Origin: Candidatus Diapherotrites archaeon LH_S9
Lineage (GTDB): Archaea; B1Sed10-29; WALL01; JAGXON01
Reading direction: 5' to 3'
Length of the DNA: 64,000 bases
NCBI GenBank assembly: GCA_023659865.1
Contig: JAGXON010000002.1
Location: forward strand, 39,619-103,618
Position numbers and translations under genes: made by a program. The notes under the pieces were generated by a model. That model ran no database searches. It was not told the origin of the DNA and saw nothing but the letters and a program-made list of their open reading frames with translations. Of this stretch, positions 19,950-29,518 are shown piece by piece; position 1 is the stretch's first letter, and each line of letters opens with the position of its first letter.

Positions 19950-21135
19950 CACTGACGCCCTGGACTGCATACAGGAAAACGAGGGCGAAGAAAACGGAGA
20001 ACTGGAGCCAATCGTGACCTGCGACCTCACAGGCTACATAAAAGAAGGAATAAATGAGTTCCCTTCCGACGGAGGAAAAGGCAACCTACGAATCCAATGC
20101 AAAAACGAAGAAGGAACAACCGAAAACCTAAACATCCCTGACATAATCGTGGACAAGACAGCACCTAAATTAGGTAAAATAGAGACATATAATTATGATG
20201 TGACTACATGTGAGACAACTGGAGGTATCAGGGATTTTGGAGTCAAGCCATTTAAAATAACAGACAGTGGGCACTTGGATCCAACCTTGAGCTGTGAGGT
20301 AACCTTTTTGAAACAAACAGGTGAAGAGAAACTTTGGAAAAAAGGGAAAGAAGAAAAGATAGAAGGGTGGACAGAAAAAAACGGAATTAAAGAAAAGAAG
20401 GTCACCGGTGGGAAGGACAACGGTGGATGGTGGTGGAGGATGCCGGAATTCGTTTCTCACTCGATTGGTTTGAACGACGAATGTTCGAACGAGGAACCTT
20501 CCACCGAGAACATTGAGAATATTAGAGTGAACTGTTCTTCAAGACATTACACCCGAGAAAAAAAAGTTTTTCATCCTATAACCTGCGCTGGAGAAGTAGA
20601 ATGGGACAATAGAAGAGTCTTCTTGGAGAAAAAACCTCCTGATGACTACGGTGATTATAAAGAGTGTACCACCGATGAAGATGTACCCTATATTGATAAT
20701 GATGATCAAGAGGAAGGGCAGTTACCCATCTACCTTCTTCCTCCTGACTCAAGCACTGCCACCAATTGGGTTGCCGATCTTGCATCTTACTGTTTTTCTA
20801 CAGCGAATCCGGGCGACACTGAAGGAGCAGATGACAGTGCTGACTGTTACTTCTTTTCTCCTGAACTGGTTGAAGGGGCCACCTCAGGGCTTAAAGAAAA
20901 GATAAGCGGCCCACACGACAAAGATGACATGTTCCTCTATGGCGCGCCTTACGCCAGGGGAAGCGGGGTAAAATCAATTTGGTATAGAGACGCCCAGTAT
21001 CCTTGGCAGAACGATATACTCATAACTGATGTTGATGATGATGAGAAAGACGTGGGATGGTTGAGGGGGGGCCCGCTAGACTGCTGGGAGGAACATCAAG
21101 CGCCAGTAGTAGGAAACGGAGAAGAATGCGGATGA
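19942..21135 (+). CDS. Giant surface protein P2, C-terminal continuation after the A9 frameshift
   Basis: In the +1 frame the sequence reads NDNTDALDCIQENEGEE and goes on for about 397 codons with no proper start of its own; the first GTG is internal at 20014. It is the continuation of P2, giving a total near 2395 aa. Segments near TAPKLGKIETYNYD and YLLPPDSSTATNW resemble P3 (SKAPKIKYTNVEDYN, YFLPPEKSKAKNK), so the homology spans the break. From about 20,155 the base usage becomes ordinary: bases 20221-20280 contain 33 G+T in 60, against 7 in 60 at 14881-14940. The tail is Trp-, Cys- and Asp-rich. Sixty further codons stay open after the TGA at 21133 up to a TAA, but they resemble nothing seen here. 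Confidence 0.7.
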   Translation, partial: NDNTDALDCIQENEGEENGELEPIVTCDLTGYIKEGINEFPSDGGKGNLRIQCKNEEGTTENLNIPDIIVDKTAPKLGKIETYNYDVTTCETTGGIRDFGVKPFKITDSGHLDPTLSCEVTFLKQTGEEKLWKKGKEEKIEGWTEKNGIKEKKVTGGKDNGGWWWRMPEFVSHSIGLNDECSNEEPSTENIENIRVNCSSRHYTREKKVFHPITCAGEVEWDNRRVFLEKKPPDDYGDYKECTTDEDVPYIDNDDQEEGQLPIYLLPPDSSTATNWVADLASYCFSTANPGDTEGADDSADCYFFSPELVEGATSGLKEKISGPHDKDDMFLYGAPYARGSGVKSIWYRDAQYPWQNDILITDVDDDEKDVGWLRGGPLDCWEEHQAPVVGNGEECG

Positions 21136-21268
21136 AAACACAAAGAAAGAGCCTATAAAAAAGCATTCAAACACAGAAAACGAATCAAATCCTTCTTCTC
21201 AGAGGAGCACATAAAAACATCAGACCCAAACAAGCGTCCAGCTAACCTTAAAACAGAGAGTGAATTTT

Positions 21269-21285
21269 TTTCTCTATTAGAGAAA
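21269..21285 (+). terminator. Inverted repeat plus T-run between P2 and P3
   Basis: A perfect 7-bp inverted repeat (TTTCTCT, loop ATT, AGAGAAA) is followed by CTTTTT. It can form a terminator-like hairpin after P2. The following TTTTTAATACAAG (about 21287-21299) has suitable spacing to be the TATA element for P3, whose ATG is at 21327. Confidence 0.45.
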
Positions 21286-21326
21286 CTTTTTAATACAAGA
21301 CGTTTGTTTAATTAACTAGTTTGAAG

Positions 21327-24300
21327 ATGAACCTAAAAGAAAAGTACTTCACAATAGAAGACAAATACTACGACTTCCTCGACAAACTCCAAAACAAAAA
21401 CATACCCATCTACAAAATCATCAACCCAATAGACAAACACGTGCCCAGCCTCCTACTACTAATTCTCCTCACACTAACAACCCTACTTCTCCTAACCTAC
21501 TTCCTGCTCTCCTCCGCCGGAGCAGCAGAAACACAAATGACAGTCGAAGTCTCAAGCGCCAACCAACTACTAACCAACGCAAACGTCACCGCAAAATTCA
21601 ACAAAAAAACAGTCTCAGGCAAAACCAGTTCAAACGGAAAAACCACCCTAAACGTCCCAAACCAAGAACTGAACGTGACCGCCAGAAAAACCGGCTGCAA
21701 ACCAAAAAGCTTGCTGACAACACCAAAAAAAATCCTGAAAATAAGTTTAGCCTGCAACAAAGACGTACTAACCGGATGCCTCGACATAAACGAAAACGTT
21801 CCAAAAGTATACATGCAAACCCCAGACAACTCAAAACCAAGAAACTGTGTCCTACGAGTAACCGACAAAAACGGAGAACCAAAAGACATCGGATGGAAAA
21901 TAAACAAAAAAGAACAAGCCCTAATAATCAATCCAAGCACCTGCTTCAAAGCAAACTACTTCATACACATCTCATGCGACTCACACACATACACCAACAC
22001 CATCAAAAAACTCGTCCAAGAAATAAAGTCCAAGGGAGAAATCACTTTAAAGAAAATCAAGTCAGGAGCAACCAAGTGCAACCTAGTAACTCAAACCGAA
22101 ACAATCGAAAACTCTTCAGGCAACCCAATCCAAGGAATCAAAGTCACAGCAGTCAACAAAGAAGGCACCAAACTCAGCACTCAATGCGATAACACCGTTT
22201 TCGAAGGCATAACCAACGAAAACGGAGAAGTAACACTAAAACTACCGAAAGGAATCAAGTACTTCCTAAGGTACGAGGACCCACAAGAAAGATATTCACC
22301 AGAAACCTCTGACAAAAAAACAGCCAGCGAAAGCGGTTCAAACCCTTTCTATCTCTCAAAAGGCAGCGAAACCCAAATCACAATAGTCAACGAAAACAAC
22401 AATCCAATCAAAATGCCGACAGTGAAAATAAAGAAAGACAATCAAGTGCTCAAAGTCACAAAACCTGAAGACGGAGTCGCAGACATCGCTCTCGAAGAAG
22501 AAGAAAACTACAAAGTCGTAGCAACTCACCCAGATTACTACCCGGGCTCAGGAACCGTTACAGGAGGAAGCAAAACAAGAATCTCGCTCGAAAAAACCAA
22601 AGAAACAGGAACCGCTAAAATAAAAGCAATCAATCACAAGACCAAAACACCGCTCAAAGGAACCAGAATAGAACTAATGCATGAAGGAATAGTTTACAAA
22701 GAATGCGAAACCAAGGAAAACGGAGTATGCAAATGGAAAAACACAGGTACAGGCACATACGGGATAAGAGCGTACGCTCCAGGACAAACAACTTCCCAGA
22801 AATTCGATGAACTTGAAGTCAAAGCCAATCAACTTAACGAAAAAACAATCGAAGTAAACCCCAGGAAAGTAACCCTCACCATTAAAACACTTGTAGAAGG
22901 CGTTCCTCAACAAAACGTGAAAGTCACAGCAGGAGAACAAGAAAAAAACACAAACTCGGAAGGTACCACAAGCTTCGAAATGTATCAAGGACAAAAAATA
23001 AGCATAAAAGCACAATACCAGCAGATGAGGATTCATACAGCAAAATTAACACTAATACAAGACACTGAAAAAACGCTTAAACTAACCGAAGAAAAAGAAA
23101 TAACTCTAACCGCTCCATACACAATACAACCTAAAGCAAGAGACAGCATCCAAATAACAACTCAAGGCACCGGAAAAATCGAAGTATGGTCCGGAGAACA
23201 AGGAGAACTAGACAACGACGTACAAACACCAATCGAACTAGGACCCCTCCAAACAAACAACCTCCCCGAAAACGCCGGAATATTGGTGAGGAAATCCTAT
23301 CCTCTTGGCTCAAGATCAAGCACGGGAGAAGCCTTCAAGTACATTCAAGTAACCAACACGCAGAACCTGCAGTTCACAATACCAATAAAAGCAAAACAAA
23401 CCGCTACAGGAACCACAAAAATCCATTACAGGATCAAGGAAAAAAACTGGAAAGAAAAAACCATCGAAATCAGTGAAATTCCTGTGATTGAGAATCCTGA
23501 GGGAGAAGTTTTCAAAAGATTTTCTGCAGGCTTATCCGAACAAAAACAAGCACAAGAATACCTATGGCGGCAAAGCACTTCAGCTTCACGAAAAGAAACC
23601 GTCTACATTCATTTCAAAGCAAAAGCAAAAACAGAAGCACTCGAGTACAACATACCTATTAACACTGGAAAAGGTCTTGAAATGAAGAAATACGGCGGAA
23701 CAATAACCCAAGAAGACGGAACAGCAACAGAATTGACTGAAAAGCAACTGCAAGGAACCAAAGCAATACTAAAACCAGGAAAACCAATCCACCTGGAAAA
23801 CGAGCTTGAGCTATGGATAAAAACAACAGGAAAAACCCGTGGAATAGGTTCAATCAAGTTCTTCCAGAAACCAGCACTAGACTACTTCATTGGTGGAGAA
23901 ACAAACCCAGAAGAAACTCCAGTAGAAGGAATAGAAGCTTCAATAAAAACAGAAACCGAGATTTGCCCAAAACCAGGCTACGAAGGAACCTGCACATGGA
24001 TCCCATTCAACGTAAACAAAGAACCTCTTGTAACCAGTTCACTGGACGGGACAAGCAGACCAATCCAAATAGAAGTAAAAGCTCGGAACACAGGAGACGA
24101 AACAAAAAACGTGGAGTTAACTGGCATCGACCCAGAACTCACACAACTCTCAATAGACCCAGCGAGCACCTCGATACAACCTGGGGACACAAAAACCATT
24201 TCAATCCAGGGCTCCGCCCAAGAAACCTCAGCGCACGACATGACACTGAAAATGAATGGAAAAACCTGGAGAAAAATAAAACACACTCCAGCAAACTACT

Positions 24301-27300
24301 TGATTAGAACCCGAGGAATAACTAGAAACGGAAGAACAACTGACTACCTCAGCACCTCAACAGACTCAGTCCTCGTAACCTTCCTCCAGAAAACTCCTTC
24401 AAAAGAAAAAAAGCTAACTGAAAACACTCAAGCAACCATCACGCTCCCAAACGGAAGGAAAAACCCTCTTTACACCAGCTACCAACACGAAAACCAGTTC
24501 CACGGAACCCTAGGCAGAACAGATCCAGGACAAGCCAAAGTAAAAGTTAAGCACAAAAACCTCGAACTAAGCAAACCCGAACTAATCCGAGGAATCAAAC
24601 TCACTCCATCACCTGCAAACCCAATAAGAATACCATTAACCCCTATGCATCCGGTGAAAACACGGAACATAAACATTCAAAACAACCGGAAAACCCTAAC
24701 GAAAACAGAAGCAACCATAACACAAGAAGCTCAAGGATACGAACTAGAAACCACAACAACGCCAAACGAAATAAGCCCTATGTCAAACGCAGAAGTCGAG
24801 CTAAGAGCATCGTTAGGCGAAGAGGCACCAGAAGAAAGAACTGCAACACTCGAAATCAAAACAATCACAGGAAGCACCACGAGCACCGACAAATACAAAA
24901 TAAAACTAAGTTACGGAAAAAAAACAGGACCAGAAGGAATAGAAGGACTGAAAGTATTCAGAGAAACCGAAAAAATAAATCCAGACTCATGCGCATTCAT
25001 CACAAGTGAGAACGCAAAAACAGCTTACTTATGCGACTCAGAACAAGCCAGCAAAGCAATAATCCAAAGTTACAAAGACACCGTAGGCACAGCAGAAAAA
25101 ACTTTTGCACTCGCAGACGACAAAGTAACCCCTCAAACCATCAGCGAACTAACACCACCAGCAGGAATGAAAACAGAAGGAACCGCTTCCTGCGGAACAA
25201 TAACAGCCAAAATAAACAAACAAGAACAAACAGTAGAACTCGAAAGCGCTGAACAACCATGGTGCAACCCAGAAATGCCTTACTACTTCGTGAGCACCCT
25301 GAACAAAAACCCTAAGCTAAGACAGGAAGTTACAGGCACCATAAAATCCGTTTCGCTAACCCAGGAAAGCGAGTCAATCGACCTGAAAACACTTGGAGAA
25401 CTCGGAACCGAACACCGACAAGAAAACCCTGAAGCCCACTCAATAAACTACCAAAACCACCTAGAAAAACCAGGAATCGGATACGACTGGCTTAACCAAA
25501 CCTACGAAAAAACGGGCTACTTCAAAATCGATAAACTAGACGAAAAAACCAACATAGAAATCGGAACCATTGGAACAGGAACAGAAAACCCGGAATTTAT
25601 AAACAACTTGCTCAAATACTGGATTACAGGAAAAAACAAACCAATCAGCTCAAGAACCACAGAAAAAACCATGATAGTCAACCTGAACTCACTAGAAGCA
25701 ACTGAACCACCATCATACCCCAGCTTCGAACTACTGAACCAAAACCTAGAAACCTCCACGCCCGACATAACAGTAGAACTGAACAAAGAAATGGATGAAT
25801 GCAGTGTCTGGACCGAAACACCAAAACGGTTCGGAACCAAACAAAACCCAAAAACAAAATCCGGAAAAGACTTCAGCTACACACTCGCAGGAGAAACAAA
25901 AACAAGGTACCTAAAAATAACCTGCAAAGAGAATAACACCTGGACACACGTGAACACAATGACCGTGGAAATGGACACCGACGTAACCTCAACAATCTAC
26001 CTCGAAAACGCAACCGGAGCCTTCGCAAACACAGGCACATCCTACAAAACAATGAACAAAAACGTGACACTAGTACCCGGTTTCGAGAACCCGGACGAAG
26101 TACAGAAATGTACCTTAACTGATCTTTGGACTAGAAAAGTGAAGCAAGACTGCAAACAAGGCTGCAACATCACCTTCCCAGACGAATTCATCCAACAAAA
26201 TCAAGACCCAAACACAGACGAATACAAACCAGTCTCAAAAAACGCTAACATAACATGCGAAGACGAACACGGTAACAAAAAAAGCACGATAATCCAAGGC
26301 ACTTACTACGATCCAAACCAGTCCTTTATCCTCCTTCAACTCCTTGAAGAACCCGTCGTGCGAAAACAAGAAAAAGAGTGGGGCAACACGTACTATATCA
26401 CTGAATTCGGAACCGGATCCGATTTAACAATCGAAACGTATTCCCCTACTGGAACAGAAACCTGCTACATCCAGAAACAAGAAGCTAGTGGATTTAGGAA
26501 CTGCGAGAGAACTCATGAAACAGACCAGTGCAAAAGGATTCATGGAGAAGAAACGTGCTTGTTCAGGAACTTCTCATGCACGAGCTTGATCAACGAGATG
26601 AACATACAAGAAGGTGTGAACGAAAAAATAATAGAAGTAGGGTGCGTGGAAAAATTTACTGGAGACCAATTCGGTGGAGAATCCACTATAGTACTTGACA
26701 GCAAAGCACCAAAAATAAAATACACGAACGTCGAGGACTACAACGTTAGCACTAACATAAACCCAGGCGTGACGTTCAACATAACTGACGACGGATACTG
26801 GGATAAATACACGAACTGTACAGCAGAAATACTAAGAGGAAACGACCCACTAAGCTATCACACACATCCTTTTTACCCTTCAGCAGAAAACAAAGCACTG
26901 GAAGGAAGCGAAAGCTGGGAAAAACTACCATTAGACTCGGAACTCCTTGAAAAAACACTTTGGCTACCGAACTCCACAGCGCTCTTTATGACTGCAGTAA
27001 GAGGAATGAAGGATAATGGAATCGCTAGCGGTGTCGATAACTTGAACATAACCTGTAATACCACGCTATACAACCCTGAAGTCCAGGGAACAGAAACACC
27101 GGCTAACTCCACCCACATGAATGTGGATGTAGCTGGAAACGCATCAAGCGAAGCAAAAAGTGGCGCAGTAATCCGTGAAATCCCTGACTTCACTGGATTA
27201 GATGTTTACTTCCTGCCACCGGAGAAGAGTAAAGCGAAAAACAAACTAAGAGAACTTGGAAGGAAGTGCTACAACAATTCTTACAATATATCCACTGGAA

Positions 27301-29444
27301 AAAACGATTCTCAGGCTTGTTCCTGGGCAATCTTCGACGCACTAATAAAGTACAGAGATAACAACATATATAGTGACAGCTTCCGTAACCTCTGCTCCTC
27401 CCTCTCGAGCTTAGACAAAGGATTTTTTGCAAAAAGAGGAGAGATAGGTTCACTGCCTTCAGATGAAGATTGTGAATTCCAAGACAGAGGGTACAACTTC
27501 GATGAAAACAATCCTGCATTGTTCTGGTTCAAAGACGTTGGGTTCACGGAAGAACACTACAGAGACGGAAACTGGAATTTACTAGGCGGAGGTGAATTCA
27601 GGCACAGGAACAAACTCAGGCTCGATCCAAACCCCCCATCATCATCCAGCTTGAGCGCATGGCCCTCAACCGCAACTGCTCTCGAGGACCCCGGCGACCC
27701 GGATGCAGACGACTGGATAAAACCAAACTCGATAGAAATAGCGGTAGAACCTGCTGAAATATGGAGAAAATGCAGGCCGGGCGCTAGTATCGAAGCTAAT
27801 GGACCGGTGGAGGCTTCAGTTAATTGCTCTGCTAAAGACGTGGAGAGCAATAGCTTGAACTACTGGCTTTACTTTAATTGGACGAAAGCAAGAGAAGGTA
27901 ACTTCCCCATTCCTGCTAAAAGCAATACATTCATCCCAGAGAACAAGAGACTGAAAAACGGGCTATTGAGCAGTTACGAAGAAGGAGAAAACTACACTGC
28001 CCAAGGAAGCAGAGAAAATTACAACGTTTTTGATCCGCTCCGAGCGAAACACACCTTTCCTTTAGGCGGTGCTTCTGAAGCAGATTTTGATTTAAGTTGT
28101 ATTGCTAGCGATCAGGACTGGAACCGAACTAACGGAACAACAGAAATAACAATCAAAAACAATAAACCGAAAGTAACAGATCTGTCAATAGATTTGCCCG
28201 CCAATAGAGACTCAATACACTGGGGAGAAAGCACCACTGTAACATGTGAAGTAGGAGATTGTGAGGATGAATATGATCAATTAACCGTTGACCTAGAAGA
28301 AAATGGGCCGGACACAAACGGTTGGGAAGACGCGGTGGATCCAGGATCACCAGATAGTAGCGGAGAGGTTACTTACACAAAAGACGCGGAATATCCCTCT
28401 ATCCAATCATATCTGCCTGATGGTTACACGGGAAGATGGGATTACAAGTGCAAGGTAACCGACAAAAACGGGGATACAGGACAAGCCAACACCACCAACG
28501 GAGAAGGCCTCACGATAAATGGAATAAGCGAAATAGTCATAACCGCCACTCCAGAACCTCCTTACAGAACAGGAGATGTAATAGGTCTAGCAGTGTCAGG
28601 GTTCTTCGAGAACGGAGATGAAGTAGAAAATCTTGACTGGTCAACAATCCGCAGTTGTGGGGGATGGAGTCAATCGAGTCAATCCTCTAACACCAACGGG
28701 GGAAGTTTCGAAGAAAAAGAGGACTATGGATGGTCATACGAAGTAACATACGATTCCTGTGACGACGGTAACTGGACAGGAAAAATTGAAGCCAAGCAGT
28801 GGGGAGTAACAGGTGAGAAAGAAATAACAATAGAACCATGGGACGTCGTATGGGAAGGACAGTGCTTTAACACTGTAGACAGTGAAGGATGGTGCTGGCC
28901 TTCAGGAGGAAGCGACTTATCCTGCCGTACAGAAGGCGATCAACCTGGCAACTTCATAAATTGGATCGATTATCCCGGGGACTGGAATTGCGGTGGAAGT
29001 GGAGATAAATGCCCCGCATGGGAGGCCTTTTGCGGTCAAGGTGACTACATGAAATGGAGGGTTTACGGCTCAAATACTACGCTCGGAAGTTTTTCCACGG
29101 AAGAAAAGGATTATGAAGCGATTATTGATGGTGGAGGAAAACAGAATACCGCTACATCTGGAACGTGCTCAGGAAGCGGTTACCCTTATTGTCTATATAG
29201 AAAGGCAAAAGCAAGGTTGAAAAGCAACAGCTTGAGCATCAGTAAAAACTATGGTTTCCCAGACTCCGACACAACTGACAGCAGCTTCACCAGAAGCACG
29301 CCAAAAAGTGTAACACGCAACATTAACGCAAGCGAAAAAGAACCACTTGACCTGAAAGTGAAGTTCACAAACGATTGCTGCGGAAACGGTAGCAATATTG
29401 ACTTTCGCCTGAAAAGAATTAAGTTAAGAACAGTTTGTAGTTAA
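21327..29444 (+). CDS. Giant membrane-anchored surface protein P3 (2705 aa)
   Basis: Paralog of P1, P2 and P4. The ATG at 21327 (MNLKEKYFTIEDKYYDF) aligns exactly with the P2 start; an in-frame TTG lies two codons upstream and is less likely. TM helix at about 40-65 is followed by GAAE. Cys module A spans about 148-240 (GCLDIN, NCVLRV, TCFKAN, ISCDSH). Regulatory-like Ig repeats form the shaft; Cys module B lies at about 1220-1311 (SC, YLCDSEQ, SCGTI, PWC). Up to about 26,390 the coding strand is A+C-rich; after that codon use is ordinary and the protein becomes richer in Cys, Trp and N-x-S/T sequons. The last 200 residues hold many cysteines (CFNTVDSEGWCW, NCGGSGDKC, NDCCGNG), suggesting a disulfide-stabilised tip. 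No enzymatic motif is recognised. Likely a surface fibre. Confidence 0.75.
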   Translation: MNLKEKYFTIEDKYYDFLDKLQNKNIPIYKIINPIDKHVPSLLLLILLTLTTLLLLTYFLLSSAGAAETQMTVEVSSANQLLTNANVTAKFNKKTVSGKTSSNGKTTLNVPNQELNVTARKTGCKPKSLLTTPKKILKISLACNKDVLTGCLDINENVPKVYMQTPDNSKPRNCVLRVTDKNGEPKDIGWKINKKEQALIINPSTCFKANYFIHISCDSHTYTNTIKKLVQEIKSKGEITLKKIKSGATKCNLVTQTETIENSSGNPIQGIKVTAVNKEGTKLSTQCDNTVFEGITNENGEVTLKLPKGIKYFLRYEDPQERYSPETSDKKTASESGSNPFYLSKGSETQITIVNENNNPIKMPTVKIKKDNQVLKVTKPEDGVADIALEEEENYKVVATHPDYYPGSGTVTGGSKTRISLEKTKETGTAKIKAINHKTKTPLKGTRIELMHEGIVYKECETKENGVCKWKNTGTGTYGIRAYAPGQTTSQKFDELEVKANQLNEKTIEVNPRKVTLTIKTLVEGVPQQNVKVTAGEQEKNTNSEGTTSFEMYQGQKISIKAQYQQMRIHTAKLTLIQDTEKTLKLTEEKEITLTAPYTIQPKARDSIQITTQGTGKIEVWSGEQGELDNDVQTPIELGPLQTNNLPENAGILVRKSYPLGSRSSTGEAFKYIQVTNTQNLQFTIPIKAKQTATGTTKIHYRIKEKNWKEKTIEISEIPVIENPEGEVFKRFSAGLSEQKQAQEYLWRQSTSASRKETVYIHFKAKAKTEALEYNIPINTGKGLEMKKYGGTITQEDGTATELTEKQLQGTKAILKPGKPIHLENELELWIKTTGKTRGIGSIKFFQKPALDYFIGGETNPEETPVEGIEASIKTETEICPKPGYEGTCTWIPFNVNKEPLVTSSLDGTSRPIQIEVKARNTGDETKNVELTGIDPELTQLSIDPASTSIQPGDTKTISIQGSAQETSAHDMTLKMNGKTWRKIKHTPANYLIRTRGITRNGRTTDYLSTSTDSVLVTFLQKTPSKEKKLTENTQATITLPNGRKNPLYTSYQHENQFHGTLGRTDPGQAKVKVKHKNLELSKPELIRGIKLTPSPANPIRIPLTPMHPVKTRNINIQNNRKTLTKTEATITQEAQGYELETTTTPNEISPMSNAEVELRASLGEEAPEERTATLEIKTITGSTTSTDKYKIKLSYGKKTGPEGIEGLKVFRETEKINPDSCAFITSENAKTAYLCDSEQASKAIIQSYKDTVGTAEKTFALADDKVTPQTISELTPPAGMKTEGTASCGTITAKINKQEQTVELESAEQPWCNPEMPYYFVSTLNKNPKLRQEVTGTIKSVSLTQESESIDLKTLGELGTEHRQENPEAHSINYQNHLEKPGIGYDWLNQTYEKTGYFKIDKLDEKTNIEIGTIGTGTENPEFINNLLKYWITGKNKPISSRTTEKTMIVNLNSLEATEPPSYPSFELLNQNLETSTPDITVELNKEMDECSVWTETPKRFGTKQNPKTKSGKDFSYTLAGETKTRYLKITCKENNTWTHVNTMTVEMDTDVTSTIYLENATGAFANTGTSYKTMNKNVTLVPGFENPDEVQKCTLTDLWTRKVKQDCKQGCNITFPDEFIQQNQDPNTDEYKPVSKNANITCEDEHGNKKSTIIQGTYYDPNQSFILLQLLEEPVVRKQEKEWGNTYYITEFGTGSDLTIETYSPTGTETCYIQKQEASGFRNCERTHETDQCKRIHGEETCLFRNFSCTSLINEMNIQEGVNEKIIEVGCVEKFTGDQFGGESTIVLDSKAPKIKYTNVEDYNVSTNINPGVTFNITDDGYWDKYTNCTAEILRGNDPLSYHTHPFYPSAENKALEGSESWEKLPLDSELLEKTLWLPNSTALFMTAVRGMKDNGIASGVDNLNITCNTTLYNPEVQGTETPANSTHMNVDVAGNASSEAKSGAVIREIPDFTGLDVYFLPPEKSKAKNKLRELGRKCYNNSYNISTGKNDSQACSWAIFDALIKYRDNNIYSDSFRNLCSSLSSLDKGFFAKRGEIGSLPSDEDCEFQDRGYNFDENNPALFWFKDVGFTEEHYRDGNWNLLGGGEFRHRNKLRLDPNPPSSSSLSAWPSTATALEDPGDPDADDWIKPNSIEIAVEPAEIWRKCRPGASIEANGPVEASVNCSAKDVESNSLNYWLYFNWTKAREGNFPIPAKSNTFIPENKRLKNGLLSSYEEGENYTAQGSRENYNVFDPLRAKHTFPLGGASEADFDLSCIASDQDWNRTNGTTEITIKNNKPKVTDLSIDLPANRDSIHWGESTTVTCEVGDCEDEYDQLTVDLEENGPDTNGWEDAVDPGSPDSSGEVTYTKDAEYPSIQSYLPDGYTGRWDYKCKVTDKNGDTGQANTTNGEGLTINGISEIVITATPEPPYRTGDVIGLAVSGFFENGDEVENLDWSTIRSCGGWSQSSQSSNTNGGSFEEKEDYGWSYEVTYDSCDDGNWTGKIEAKQWGVTGEKEITIEPWDVVWEGQCFNTVDSEGWCWPSGGSDLSCRTEGDQPGNFINWIDYPGDWNCGGSGDKCPAWEAFCGQGDYMKWRVYGSNTTLGSFSTEEKDYEAIIDGGGKQNTATSGTCSGSGYPYCLYRKAKARLKSNSLSISKNYGFPDSDTTDSSFTRSTPKSVTRNINASEKEPLDLKVKFTNDCCGNGSNIDFRLKRIKLRTVCS

Positions 29445-29459
29445 TAATTATAAACCCCT

Positions 29460-29476
29460 ATACAATATAATTAAAC
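29460..29476 (+). promoter_or_regulatory. Putative promoter of the fourth giant gene
   Basis: The 74-base gap between P3 and P4 contains TACAATATAATTAAAC (about 29460-29475), a TATA-like element. A CCGGAGGCC ribosome binding site lies just before ATG 29519, so P4 is probably transcribed separately. Confidence 0.4.
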
Positions 29477-29518
29477 CAGTCAATGAAACACATTCAACCT
29501 GGCTCCCGGAGGCCTTAA

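Noticed and set aside
21133-21138. TGA at the P2 end as selenocysteine or pyrrolysine codon
   Set aside because: No recoding element or matching homologous protein is visible, and pyrrolysine uses TAG.
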